Shown: positions 13,201 to 24,800 of the stretch, one piece after another
Layout: every line of letters begins with the position of its first letter
Position numbering within the stretch: the stretch's first letter is position 1
Assembly (NCBI GenBank): GCA_037903475.1
Contig: JBAJFG010000269.1
Coordinates: forward strand, 487,456-551,455
DNA from: Ancylostoma caninum
Taxonomy: Eukaryota > Nematoda > Chromadorea > Rhabditida > Ancylostomatidae
Direction: 5' to 3'
Length of the DNA: 64,000 bases
Notes under the pieces: generated by a model
The model's database searches: none
Told to the model about the DNA's origin: nothing
The model's input: only the letters and a program-made list of their open reading frames with translations
Made by a program: the position numbers and the translations under genes

Positions 13201-14487
13201 ATTATATCGTTTTCTCCAGTATATTTAGTTCTTTCTTTCAGTTCTAAACCGCCAATCTGCATGGATTCCATTGCATGAGGTTTCGATTGTGTTTTCTTAT
13301 TGTTAGAGTGGATTTTTGAGATGTTCTGTAAAATTCAGTTTTTCTGGAGGGGGAGGGGGGGGGGGCTTGGTTACTTTTGAAATTTGTAGATCTGAGGAGA
13401 TAAGAGGGGATTGATTTCATGCGTTTATATTTAAATTCAGTACCGTTGAAGGCAATTAAACTTTTATATGGAAGTTGGGTAGCTACCTGCTACACAGCTG
13501 ACTTCTGGGTAGGACTACTGTGCGAACTTGCTCGATACTGGTGCTATGTGCTGGACAAATAAGGTTTGAAATCCCATACGTGCCATTAAACGAAATAGCC
13601 ATAGGGCATGCACTCTGAGTTCGAGTGGTTCTCTACATTTATTGGGTTTTCCTCCCTAATGGTGCCTCGTTACTACAAATTCGTTTGTCAGGAATTTTCT
13701 GGCCAATCCTTAAAACAGAGAAGAATTGAGTGCTATATTCATTAGAGGAAGTGGCAACGATATGTTCGCTTTATGCTAGTCCTAGTTATTTTGTGGAAAT
13801 CCTGCAAGAGAAAGGCGAGCTTCTACATTCATCTAGTCACGCGTTTTATCTTCGGTCAGAATTTGGTTTTTCAACATGAATAGGTCAATTCAACGAGTTC
13901 TAAGTATACGAGTTTCATATGGATGTTGTCTTTTTCTCTGGAAATAGCGGGCTTCTATAGCTGCTTGTTCGATCTTTGTGTGCTGTTAGTTAGCATTCAC
14001 TCGGGCAATTAGGGCTTCAAGATTGCGTTCACTGGAATCCTCATAGCCGTTTTGATATTTTGCCGGCATGGCTTTAGCTTGAATTAACAGTAAGGATCTG
14101 TTTATTTGTGTACCATATACATCGTGACAAGGTACAATGCGACAACAATACAATAACAACATACAAGACAGTTATATGTGTTTCTAATCTGATTAACTGG
14201 TAATTAGTATCATTTTGTTAAACCTCTTTTCGTAACTGCACTGTAGTGGTTTCTTCGATATAAGTGGACCTCTTCTAGGGATGTATTAGCCGAATTCGGT
14301 TTTCCCATGTCCTCCAACTCAACGTGAAAAATTCGTTTCTCGAATTTCAGCCAAACTATTTAATACTGTTTCAACATAGTCGGTTTTACGCACATTTATT
14401 AAATAAGTCAGTAAACCATTCGCTAAAACATGCCTAAATAAATCAAATAAAATCTATTCAAGCTGATTCACTTTTTTTTAATTCCAG
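10256..14487 (+). other. fcho-1 intron 10, 4.2 kb
   Basis: This region follows the phase-1 end of exon 10. I see T-rich nematode intron sequence and many short frames without motifs. At least one phase-changing coding exon may be hidden here, because the next confident linker exon needs phase 0. One weak candidate starts after the acceptor at about 13064 but has no family signature. Confidence 0.4.
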
Positions 14488-14676
14488 AGCGAAATTGTCA
14501 CCGAAGAATTGATTATGAGAAAGAAAGTAAGCTTCAAGGGTATCTGTATCTATCTTCACTACCATGACTTCATTCGTTATTAATGACTTTCATTGATACT
14601 GGTAATTAACATTTTGTCAAACCTCGTTTCGTATCTGCGTTGTAGTGGTTTCTTGGAGATCAGTCCTTTTCTGGGA
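14195..14676 (+). repeat. Direct duplication flanking a mini-exon
   Basis: Segments of about 85 bp at 14195-14279 and 14596-14676 share ACTGGTAATTA, TTTTGT, AAACCTC, TTTCGTA, TGTAGTGGTTTCTT and a TTCT.GGGAT end. They lie about 400 bp apart on either side of the candidate 39-nt exon 14488-14526. Confidence 0.6.
14488..14526 (+). CDS. fcho-1: Candidate 39-nt fcho-1 linker exon
   Basis: A TTTAATTCCAG acceptor and AAA|GTAAGC donor bound 39 nt (13 codons) that do not change phase. In phase 0 it reads SEIVTEELIMRKK and would join directly to the phase-0 exon at 21831. In phase 1, as left by exon 10, it is also open (ERNCHRRIDYEKE), but the exon at 21831 then stops after a few codons. Good splice sites and a multiple-of-three length suggest an optional exon; the coding status is inference. 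Confidence 0.4.
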
Positions 14677-17600
14677 TTAGTCTCTGTGATTTCCACAAAT
14701 CGTACTTAATTATGCGCTCTTAGTTTGGGGTTTGAAATTGAGAACTTAATGGCTTTTTCTTCTTGCCTGTATGTTGTTAGCTTGCAAACAATCGTAATGT
14801 AACATGTGTTTAGTCGTTCCGAACGACTCCTTCGTCTGTAAAGTATTCGTTAGCGCTTCTCCGCCGTGATTACTCATCTTTGAGGAGAGACTATGAATTT
14901 CCTTTAGTTTCATTCATTTTACTTTGCTCACGTTGGAGTTCTGAAAACTCAGAATCTGCCTTTATTGCTCATTTACTTTGAGGTATTTAGTTGATGGAGG
15001 AGAATTTTTGTCGAGTTGTAAGACAAATAATCTAAAGATTCTAAAAAAGGAAGGGTCTAAAATTTGCTTTTTATGTTTTTATACTTCTGTGATTTGGGGG
15101 TTTTTTTTCATAGAGCATGAATGAAGCACCCTCGCCTAGAGCTTCGACCAGCGGCAGCGTGCTAATTTCAGAGTTATTGATGAAAACTTGTCACCGCTCG
15201 TGTTTATACGTTTTCTAGGCGTCCAATTTTGGTGATGTATCCGTCGACCTGAGCGCATTGGCTGTTTATTTGGCTAGAGTTTTTTTTAATGCGTCCGTCC
15301 TTCTAATGGAAGAGCTGGCTGTAGCGCTTCTCCGGTCTTTCTAAACTTTGTCGTTCTCACCACTTCTAAATAGTTTTCCTTGGATATTGAAACTCTTGCA
15401 TCAGCTTTCAAAGACTTAGAAAGGAGGCGATTTCCATCGAATTTTTTTAAACGTAGTAAAAATAAAATTTTTAATTCTATCAAATATTATAAATGTGAAA
15501 CGCAAGGAAGTGCGCAGGTCCAGAGATTATGGTGGACACGTTTGAAGTGGTATTGCATGATCAGTAATCCATGAAACCATGAAAATATAAATAAAAATCG
15601 AAAAACGAAATGAAGAGAATTGATTCGTGCAGCTCCAATCTAATCAAACCTATCGTGCATATTAATAAGAGTTCCACGTGATTCTGCTCTGGATGACACC
15701 GCATGAAGCGGTATTGTTAACATATTTTCAGCATACAAAACGTGTTTTCTTATAAGGTGTCTGACTCTTTCATTATGGATGAATTGACTTCGATATCGCC
15801 CAAGGCTTTTTGCTATTTTTAAACAGATGTCCGTTGAGGAAGTAAAAAGCTATGGGACAGCGAAAGTTACGTGAGAAATACTTTGAGATTGAGATAAAGA
15901 ACCTGTTTTCTGGGAGTTTTTGGATGGAGATTTATGTGGCATCACGAGCCGGGATAGGTTAGTTGCCATTTCTTGCCTATATATGATAGCTAACTCCCTG
16001 CACATACATCAACCTTTCAAAAAAGGCAGATATTTGCTGTAAGCCATGCAAGTTATGCGTTTTCCAAGCAGTGCTGCGATTTTTTGTCCCATGAATGATC
16101 GCAAAAGTGCATTGTGTTCCAGAATTGTTCTAGTTGCTAGTTGAGAGCTTGTTTTAGACTCATTCTGACTTGGAAGTTGGCGCAGTCTGAGGAAATCTAT
16201 CAATTTCTTTTTCCCATTCTTTGTCGTTGCCTACCCTTCAGTGATCCAGAATATTTCTTATTTCCAGTAAATTCAATTGACATTAATGTCTTTTATGGTA
16301 TAATGGGGAATAACATGCTCCATAAGAGACCTACTTCTCAAGTATTTATATTACCAAGAAGCTAATTTTATAAGCTAATTTAATAAGCAAGTTCTATCTA
16401 CATTTAAAATTTGTACGAATTATCACTTGTTCCCGACAGTAATGGAGTGTTTTTTGGCCTCCCTGGTGTTCTGCTGTGTCTCTTTCCATTTCGCGTCCAT
16501 TTACTCGTTAGCTAATAAGCAATTGACTTTAGTAACGAATGCATTCCGCTGTTGCTCCAGACTGCCAAGTTGAAGGACAGAAAGACAATTTGTGTGATTG
16601 TCGTTCTGTTGTCATAATACCTAATCCTAATCCAATCTTTAAATCCAGCATTTATCCAACGGTCCTGTGATGTTATGTTGCCTGCTTCTTGGTGATGTAT
16701 ACGGATGACTGAATGGCGAGATAGTCCTCCTCATAAGGTGTTTTATAAGTTTTACTCTTTTCCAGAAAGTTTTTATGTTCTTGCTCATCATTTTCTTACT
16801 GATCCGGCTTTGCCTATTCAAAATTCCCTTCTCGGCCCTTCGGTGCTAAAAATTCATTTCAAAAATCGGCATAAACTTACCTTCGAGATGATGATGATTA
16901 CAGTTGCTTCAAGAAGTTATTAAAATATGGAGAGAAAATCGAAGTTATTATTATCTGTTCAATTGTTCCTAGTACCTAAGTCCCGCATTACCTGTTTAAT
17001 TGCTCCTAGTAATGGGCATTCACCTGAGATTTTACTAGAAGCAATTTCGTTGTTCGTGGCAGCAGTTATAGGATTGCGTTGGTTTCAGCAGACATGCATG
17101 CATTAGCATTATAACGCTTACGTAGGTAGGTGTAAATCAAATAGTAATGCATGTTACTACTAATGGATGCGTCGACATCATCTTCATCTAATACTCTTGG
17201 AAGCCTGAGCGAATCTTCTCAGAATGTCCTCTTAAAATCCTGATTAGCGCGGTCTAAATAAGGAATAATCCTTTCTTCTGCACAATGAGTTGTTAATAAT
17301 CAGGGACTGCATGCATCAATGAGATTGCCCAAGGTGAGCGTCTTAACACCCCGCAAATTTGGCCATCGCTAGCATGGGCCCTAACCTTTACCTTGGGTGA
17401 TGTCAATGATGTATCCATGTCCAGAATGCGCTGCAGGATCTTCATCATGCTGCCTCATATGCTCCCTGAAATAATTTTCACTAGATCCTAAAGCGTGTTC
17501 ATGAATGTCACTCCTGAGTTTTTCATCTTTTTATGCAGTTTTCACCCTACTACTGGTGTTGTCATCTTACCTGCCCATGAGTATCCTCAACAGAAGTCCG

Positions 17601-20600
17601 TAGTAATGAGATAATCATTTTCTGGATGTCCACCTCAAAATAATTGACTCTCGGCCCAGTTGTTCCCAACTTTGTTGCCTGATTCATATAAAGTAACCTT
17701 TAACGCCAATTTCCCCGTGTTTTTTGTTTTATTTTGGAAAAAATCTACAGATCCTATCATGGGGTCATAGCGATTGACATAGATATGTGATATTTTCCAG
17801 CATTACGGCAACAGGTCCTATTTACGTGGAAGTATCCGGTATCTAGCACATGAAATAGGTATACGTATAGTGAGCTTACGTTCACATCCCTCACCAGTCT
17901 TTCTCTGCCTTTTTCATGGATGTCATCTAAACGCATTAATAAGAATGACGTAGAACGCTTTGTCATATGTAATCTATGTGCTTCCCTTGAATGAATTGGA
18001 TATATCCTGCACGCAAGGTAATTGGTGGGAACGACTTTTTTCCACGTGGCAATTACCCTGCGTTTGCAGGATTTATAAGCACGAATAACGCTTTCTATCC
18101 TGAATTTTTGTGGGTTATTGCACATTTTGAGGTGATTTATTGGGAATAGGGTGCTGTGTGGTTTTTGGATCAAGAAATGGGAAGTGAATGCCCGGCTGTA
18201 GTGCTCTTTCGTCTCTCTATTATCTGTTTACCTTTGGCTTCCGCAGCTTTGAACTGGCGAGCCAATAACTCATACCCAGCAGTGTAATTTCTCTTTAAAA
18301 TGTTTTGCAATGGCTGCTATAGTTACTCTATTAGTTCCCTATTGTTTGATGTGGAATTATCCTATTGCGTTTACAATGTTCTTGTTCCGTTTGACTTCTG
18401 ACGTTCGTTCGTTAGCATTCAGCCGGTGATGTAGTCTGAATTACTAGCAGTGGAGAAAGGGCTGTCAAGGCTTCTTTTCGCAATTTAGTGAATGTGACTA
18501 GAATTACAATCTAATCAAGGATCCTATTATTCCTCCATATTTCAACCTCTACTTTCGACGTTTATTTTGCCAAAAATCTCCTAGGAATAAGTGACAAGTT
18601 TCAGCTATTCCTAGCCAAATACTAAAAACTTGCTTTAGTTAGGATGACAGGAATAAGGACGACGCTTTTTCAGATGTTCGCGAAATAGATGAGGCAGGTT
18701 ATAGATTGCTACCCCGGGGAAAACGATGGAATGTCGTCCCTGGAGGCACCCTTTTTTCGTTCATGTTCTTGGTCGAGGTTTCTCTGATGTTGCTGTAATG
18801 GTTGGATAAAATGTTAGGAGTAACAATGCAGCTTCATTTCTTGTTTGCTCCAAGATGTGTTCTGTTTTGCTTCTGTATGGTCATGAATTATTACAAGTCC
18901 GCCCAGAATAGTGACTTGCATCGTTCTAAGGAAATTTGCATCGTTCTGAGGAAATTTCCTTTTTTAATTTTGCCAAGCAGCATAGTCGTCATCGCATAAG
19001 CTCATCGCTGGTATCCAAGGAGAACGCCTCTCGCTCTCACATAGGCCTTGATGCATTGGTGCATCGGTATATTGCTGCGCTTCTTCGTTTTCTGCTCAGA
19101 TACCTCGACCTAAGACCAGTTGATGGATTTTCTTTGCAGAATTCACAATTTTTAAACGTTTTGTTGGCTGTGGGACCTGTTTCCTTGCTAGTTTACTGCC
19201 TGCAAATTTGAAGGAGTTCTAAATTAGAGAACTTCAACCTCGGCAATTTCGGGAGCTCCTACAAATTTTTACAAGAGGAATCTTCAGGAAAAAGTAGAAA
19301 CCTCTGCTGGTTTTTACATCTACTGTACTGAATTATGAGACTTTACCTGTGCTTCATATGAGAGCCCGGAATGGTGCTAATGCAGGCTACGCACCGTTCC
19401 TGAAACAGCTTAGAATATGACGTTGAGGCCGGATAATCACAATATGTTTATGAGGTGGCGCTTTTGCGGAATTCCTCCTATCTTATCGTTCTCGTAACCT
19501 GGGATATCCTTAAGCGTCACCCGAGGGTATTTTCTCGTAGTCCTTAGATTGCTGCTACTATCTGCCCATTTTCTTGTATTTCTTTCCCTCAAGATCGGTG
19601 ACTGAGATGTTTACTCAAGTAGGAAGTTTTTCCTGCATATAGCTATATCCATACTTATAAGTTCATTACATATGGGAAAAGGACAACATTGCGAAATAGT
19701 TTCAATTTCCTCTTAGCTCCCTCATAGTTTACTTTTCTCATTTTCTTGCCTCTGGCGCAGTATAGGGCATTCGCCGAGCTTCTCTTTTTAATTTACTCAG
19801 AAAATTACTTTAAGTTTCAGCACGTGTGCGAACTAATGCCACAGCTTGCCACTCCTTCCTTTACGCTTTTGTTTTTCGTTCCTATCTTCATTATTTGCTT
19901 ATTTGAGCCCTTTGTTATTGTAAGGCCTGTGGCAAGCCTCGCGGTTAAGCTAATGAAAATGTATGAGGAAAATTGTATTATTGCAAAGAAGGAAGACCGC
20001 TCATATAGGATTTCATGTACATCCGGGGCAGTAATTACTATTAATGTGTTCCGTTATTGATATGTTACGTAATATTATCTATTGGTGATAGGGTACAAAG
20101 GCTTCCACCAACTAGTCCCGGAGAGTATATGACTAGGATACAGAACTCGATGCAGAGCTTATGTATGTTGCGAAGACAATCTTCACTGAGTGCCCAACAG
20201 TTAGTACCAATCCTATCAAGGTGTAAACGATAGATTTTTTTTTGTTTAGACCTGATCTGAGAGTTTTTTTCATGCTAGGAACCGCTTTCAAAATTGCTGA
20301 GCATAGCTCAATCTGTTTTAGTGTGGCATGTTTCTATTAAAAACAAAAAAAACGTACTTCTTCCGGTAATGTTTTGTCGTTGAGACGAGCAAAAGCGCGA
20401 CGTCTTAGCATCTCGTTATCCTTAATGAGCTTTCAGAAGACGTTTAAAATAACACCATGAGGAACTATTTTGAGCCTACTCATAACTTTTGTTGGCTTCC
20501 GTATGCCACACTTCCGATAATTTTGCTAGCTTTTTCCAATCTCAACTGCTTTGTTTTTCTGCTATGAACGTAGCTGTTTCCTTTGGTTAGGCTTTTGCCT

Positions 20601-21830
20601 TTGTTTTTAATTAATTTTCCGTTTTCTATTCACCTCTTCTTGTGAAATGAACTCTTGTTCCATTCTTCACGCTGTTTCATACTCCTTCATGCATACATGA
20701 TAATTTCTCTCTGTTTTCCTTGCTTTTCTGACCTTTTCCATCGTCTTTGACTTCTACACTTCTGGCCGGAGCGAATCGTGAGGAACTCTATGGCCGCTGC
20801 TTCATGATCGCTGCTGTTTTTGCTGAAACGAACGTCAGTGGCAACTTTTCTTCGCAATTTTTTCCCCTCATGAACAAATATAATTTATTATTCAGGTGGA
20901 GTAATATGTATAACATTGGCTCATTAATGAAATAAGGATGGAAAAAAACTGGTTTTTTTTAAAATCTTTTTGTTCCACTAAGGTGCATTTTATTTCATCT
21001 TGGAGTTTTTACTCTATTTTGTTCTAGAGATGAGAAGATAATGTACAAGTCGTATTGCTATGTAGGATTTCGCGCAGGTTTTTTAATGTTCGACGTTTGC
21101 GATACGATTATCATTTGATGATCTAGTATAAGGGACCAGTTCCCAAAGCATAGATTTCTATGTCGCTAATGGTCCCTTTCATCAACTTATCTGGCGTTTT
21201 TCTACATAACTCATCAAGAGTATTTTTTATAGTCGATGTTTTCCAGGTTAACGAGCAAAAAACTTTAACAACACTGGCTAGCAATAGAAATGGCAAAGCA
21301 GCTTTGGTTTTGTTTTTCTCAAATTTCTTTTCCAGAGCCATATTGGACTTGATTGCTTATTGCAAAAGTCATACACTTCCAGGGAAAATGTTGGTCTCTT
21401 TGTGCGAATTCTGCAAGGCCTAGTCTAATAAAATCTTAATTTGCCAAAATATTTATTGAATTTGAGTAGTGCCAGTATGGGAACAATCTCTTCCATATTA
21501 GTGTAATGATTTCGAACTGGTGGGTGAGGGATAATCATGCGCTTTTCACGGGATTTAGTCTGATCTGCTAGGAAGGATTAAGTGTGGAAGCCGCCCACAA
21601 CATTCATCGCAACGTAACGAGTATGCTTTCTCGCTAGAGATTTTTTCCGATGTTTCTTCTCGGATTTTTGATTATTTTCTGTGCTTTCTGTCTTTTGCTC
21701 TCTTTGTTTCTCCTAGTTCCTCTGACATTCCATATCTTCAAGCGGTGCTTCATTCCTCCACATTTCTCTGTGTAGCAGTCACTTTCACCTGACGCGTTTT
21801 CTTTTCCGTCTTTCATCTTTTTATCTGTAG
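14527..21830 (+). other. 7.3-kb intron or internal promoter region
   Basis: The region separates the F-BAR part of fcho-1 from the linker/mu-homology part. It holds short AT-rich frames on both strands, none with a motif. The longest is a 138-codon minus-strand frame at 17757-18173 (basic, with HSREAHRLHMTKRST), which has no recognised relative. A 20-bp tandem repeat (TTGCATCGTTCTAAGGAAAT, two copies) lies at about 18917-18956. If the 3' half of fcho-1 has its own start, its promoter should be here. Confidence 0.4.
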
Positions 21831-24800
21831 ATGTTGCGAGTCCTCCGCAACCGTCGACTTGAGGAACTGTCCGGATACTCTGGATATGACGACGATTTCG
21901 TGGCCAAGACAGCCTCGCTTGAGGATATTTCGTTAAGACCGAAGTTCCAACATGATCATATTCTCGCTGGAAGGACAGTTAGTGAACGACGGTTGTCGCG
22001 CCGTGAGGACTCATCGGAAAAGCTGAAACCGAAGCGGAGATTCCTTAGAAAGGATTCCGATGACCGACGCTCGGGATCAGCGCCGGCAATACTGAGGCGG
22101 TGCAAAGAAGGTCTCTGCACTAGAAAAATTCAAAAACTTTGAATGATGAAAATTCTAAAAGAGGTCATGGTTTATCCGAATACGTTGACCGTGGAGAATT
22201 TTAAATATTGCAATAACTAGTTGCGAAAAAAAAAACAATACTAGTAGTTCGAAAGCTGGAAGGATAGAGGATGAGAAAATTGTAATTATGGTGAGTCTAA
22301 AGAGAGAAGTGATATTCGTGATCTAAGTTGAGACCTTCACTTCTGATATTTCTTAGTTTAGCTGGGTTAGAGACTTTGTGGCTGAAATAATCATGGAAAC
22401 ATTTCATGGAGATGATATTTGTGGAAATTTTATGCAAAATGTCTGAAGGGAAGGCGTTATCTGCCGTTTTCTCCTTTCATTCTTTTAATCAGACTTCCCA
22501 AAAGCGATTGAAAGGTTTTTTTTTTAAATTGTTGACAGAACGAAATTCACGGGAAGCTGCGGGAATAAGAGCGTTCGGATCCCTCAAAAATGAGTGTTTT
22601 TAGTGAGAGGGTCCAGTAATGAAACTAATAATTGGATTTCGAAGAATCATCTAAATAACTCTGTTCTTTATTGAATTAGTCTTTTTCCTTGTTCAGTAAG
22701 GCGTGCAGTACGTTGGAAAATTTGCAGGCTTGTTCAAGTTTCGTCAGAATCGTCGCTCAAAGAAGTCAACATCGGATGCGAATGCGACAACGGAGAAATC
22801 GGATGTGATTAGGTACGCTGTTCCGTTCTCGTTCTTTCATTCCTCCCATCTTTTAGAAATTTTTCGGAGGCATCTTTAATTCCCAACCCATATTTCGATA
22901 AGTTTTTTTCTTTTGTTGCCGCTTTCTCTCCCCATCCTTTGTGAGGGCGATATATCGCCCGTTTAATTTTGCGAATCCTGTTTTTCTGGCCTATCTCGCA
23001 ATGGATTATCCTCACCGTTTGACTCATTTTTACGTTATTGAATGCTATAGTCGTGGGAGACACAAACGTGGCTATTTCGGAAGGATTATTCATCTAGAGT
23101 TGCTGCCTCCTTATGACGATTTTGACAAAAACCTGACCATTCATCATCTTTCGTTACGAGCCATCACTATTATCGTGAAGTCCTGTACAGATCAGGAGTT
23201 GTGAGGTGTTTTCTTATCTGTGCCTTATCAGTAGGTTCTCGCAGTGTTTCCAAAATATGCGTGTCTCACTAGTAGCGATGTCAATCTTTGCGTGTTTTTT
23301 TTTTGGCTTTGGACGATGGTTTTTTTTAGGTATTGTGTGTTATTTCGATCTGCTGTCGTGGTTCTTGAAACTACATATAATAGTTATCTTTGTTGTTGAA
23401 TGAAAGCGTTGGTTAGCCGGAAACATTCTTTCCAAGATTTTGAGCGGTTTTATCATAACTTTGTTCAGCGACTATTTCAATGCAGTCATATTTTCCTGTA
23501 TATCCTATGGATGGTATCCTTTTTTGATTCTTTAAGTGGAAAGAGTTTTTGAAAAAATTTTTATCTAAACCTACTCTGTAACTGATGAAATGGAGCTGCA
23601 AATCGATGTCGGCCTCACGTCTGACTTTTTGTCTAACGATTGCGTGGTTTTCATGCTAAAGCGTAAGCCTGAATCTCTATCTATTGACCTGATTTAAGTG
23701 ATGACTTCACATGTGAGATCAATTGCAATGGTGTTTTCGATTCACATACTTACTAACTTGTAGTCCAAACTTCATTATTACAATGCTGTTAATCGTCGTT
23801 ATAACAGCGGACTTGCGCATCTGACGGCACTTTTCCGCCATATTCCTAAAATTTCAGCATTTTAGTGTGACATGCGAGGCCTTTCCGCTATGACTGTTTA
23901 TCACCAGTTGCCAGCACTTGCTCTATGTTGAGAAGCTTGCGTTGATGGTGCGCCCCACGTTTTTACTAGTTCATGGTCGGTGTTCTTGTATCACTGACGT
24001 AAGACGTAACACAGCGCAAAATGACGTAGGCCACCGCCCGGTTCACCTCGCACCGCGAATCCGATCTTCCTTCTCTCGACATCATTGGGTGTTTAATGAT
24101 TGCTATTGATCATCATTAGCAAAGTTGTTTTCTAGCGCGCTTAGGTAGTTGAATTCTAGAATTGATATCTGTTTCAGCATGGATGATGTGCACAGCACAG
24201 CGAGCAGCACAAGGAGTGATGAAAAGGTCAGTTTCGAGCACTTTCTTCGTAGTGTTCACCGTTGAAAAGTACAGAATTTAGAAGATAAATGGGTCAGCGT
24301 GCCTTCTCGACCTACCGTTAGCGCCGCCTCCTCCTCCGCCAGTGGACGATGAGGGGTACACGATAAGGGAGCAAGAGAATGATAAGGAGGACACAAATTG
24401 GTCGTCTTGTAGCAGCAGTGATGAGGAGGTGAGCCGCTGCAGAGTACTGACTTTTTTGAGGAAACGAACTGATTTTTTTCTTTTTCCTTGTCCAGGATGA
24501 AAACACCTTGCAACAATCGAAAATCCGAAGTTTAACTATACGACCGGCAGATTCGGCGAAGACCATGAATGCGTCGGTGGATGAACTGCGCGACGCTATC
24601 GGACATATCAGTATATGTCGAAGTAGCACTTTTGATAAGGTGAGGATAGCTGTTTCGAAGGTAATCTGAAGTATTTTTCTTCAGTTGTGGAATTTTAAGA
24701 GGTGTTGAACGAGATTCGGATAACGTGACTTTATCTCGACTTATTCTACTTTGAGATCTATTAGTAGTCATATATTCAGTGCCATTTCGATAGGACATCA

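Noticed and set aside
13340..13375. G-run near 13.35 kb as a family B copy
   Set aside because: Only the G run is shared; no GTCTCCG box or tail is present.
17757..18173. 138-codon minus-strand frame in the large fcho-1 intron
   Set aside because: It is the longest isolated frame there, but has no recognised motif, no splice-linked neighbours and intron-like composition. Kept only as a remark.
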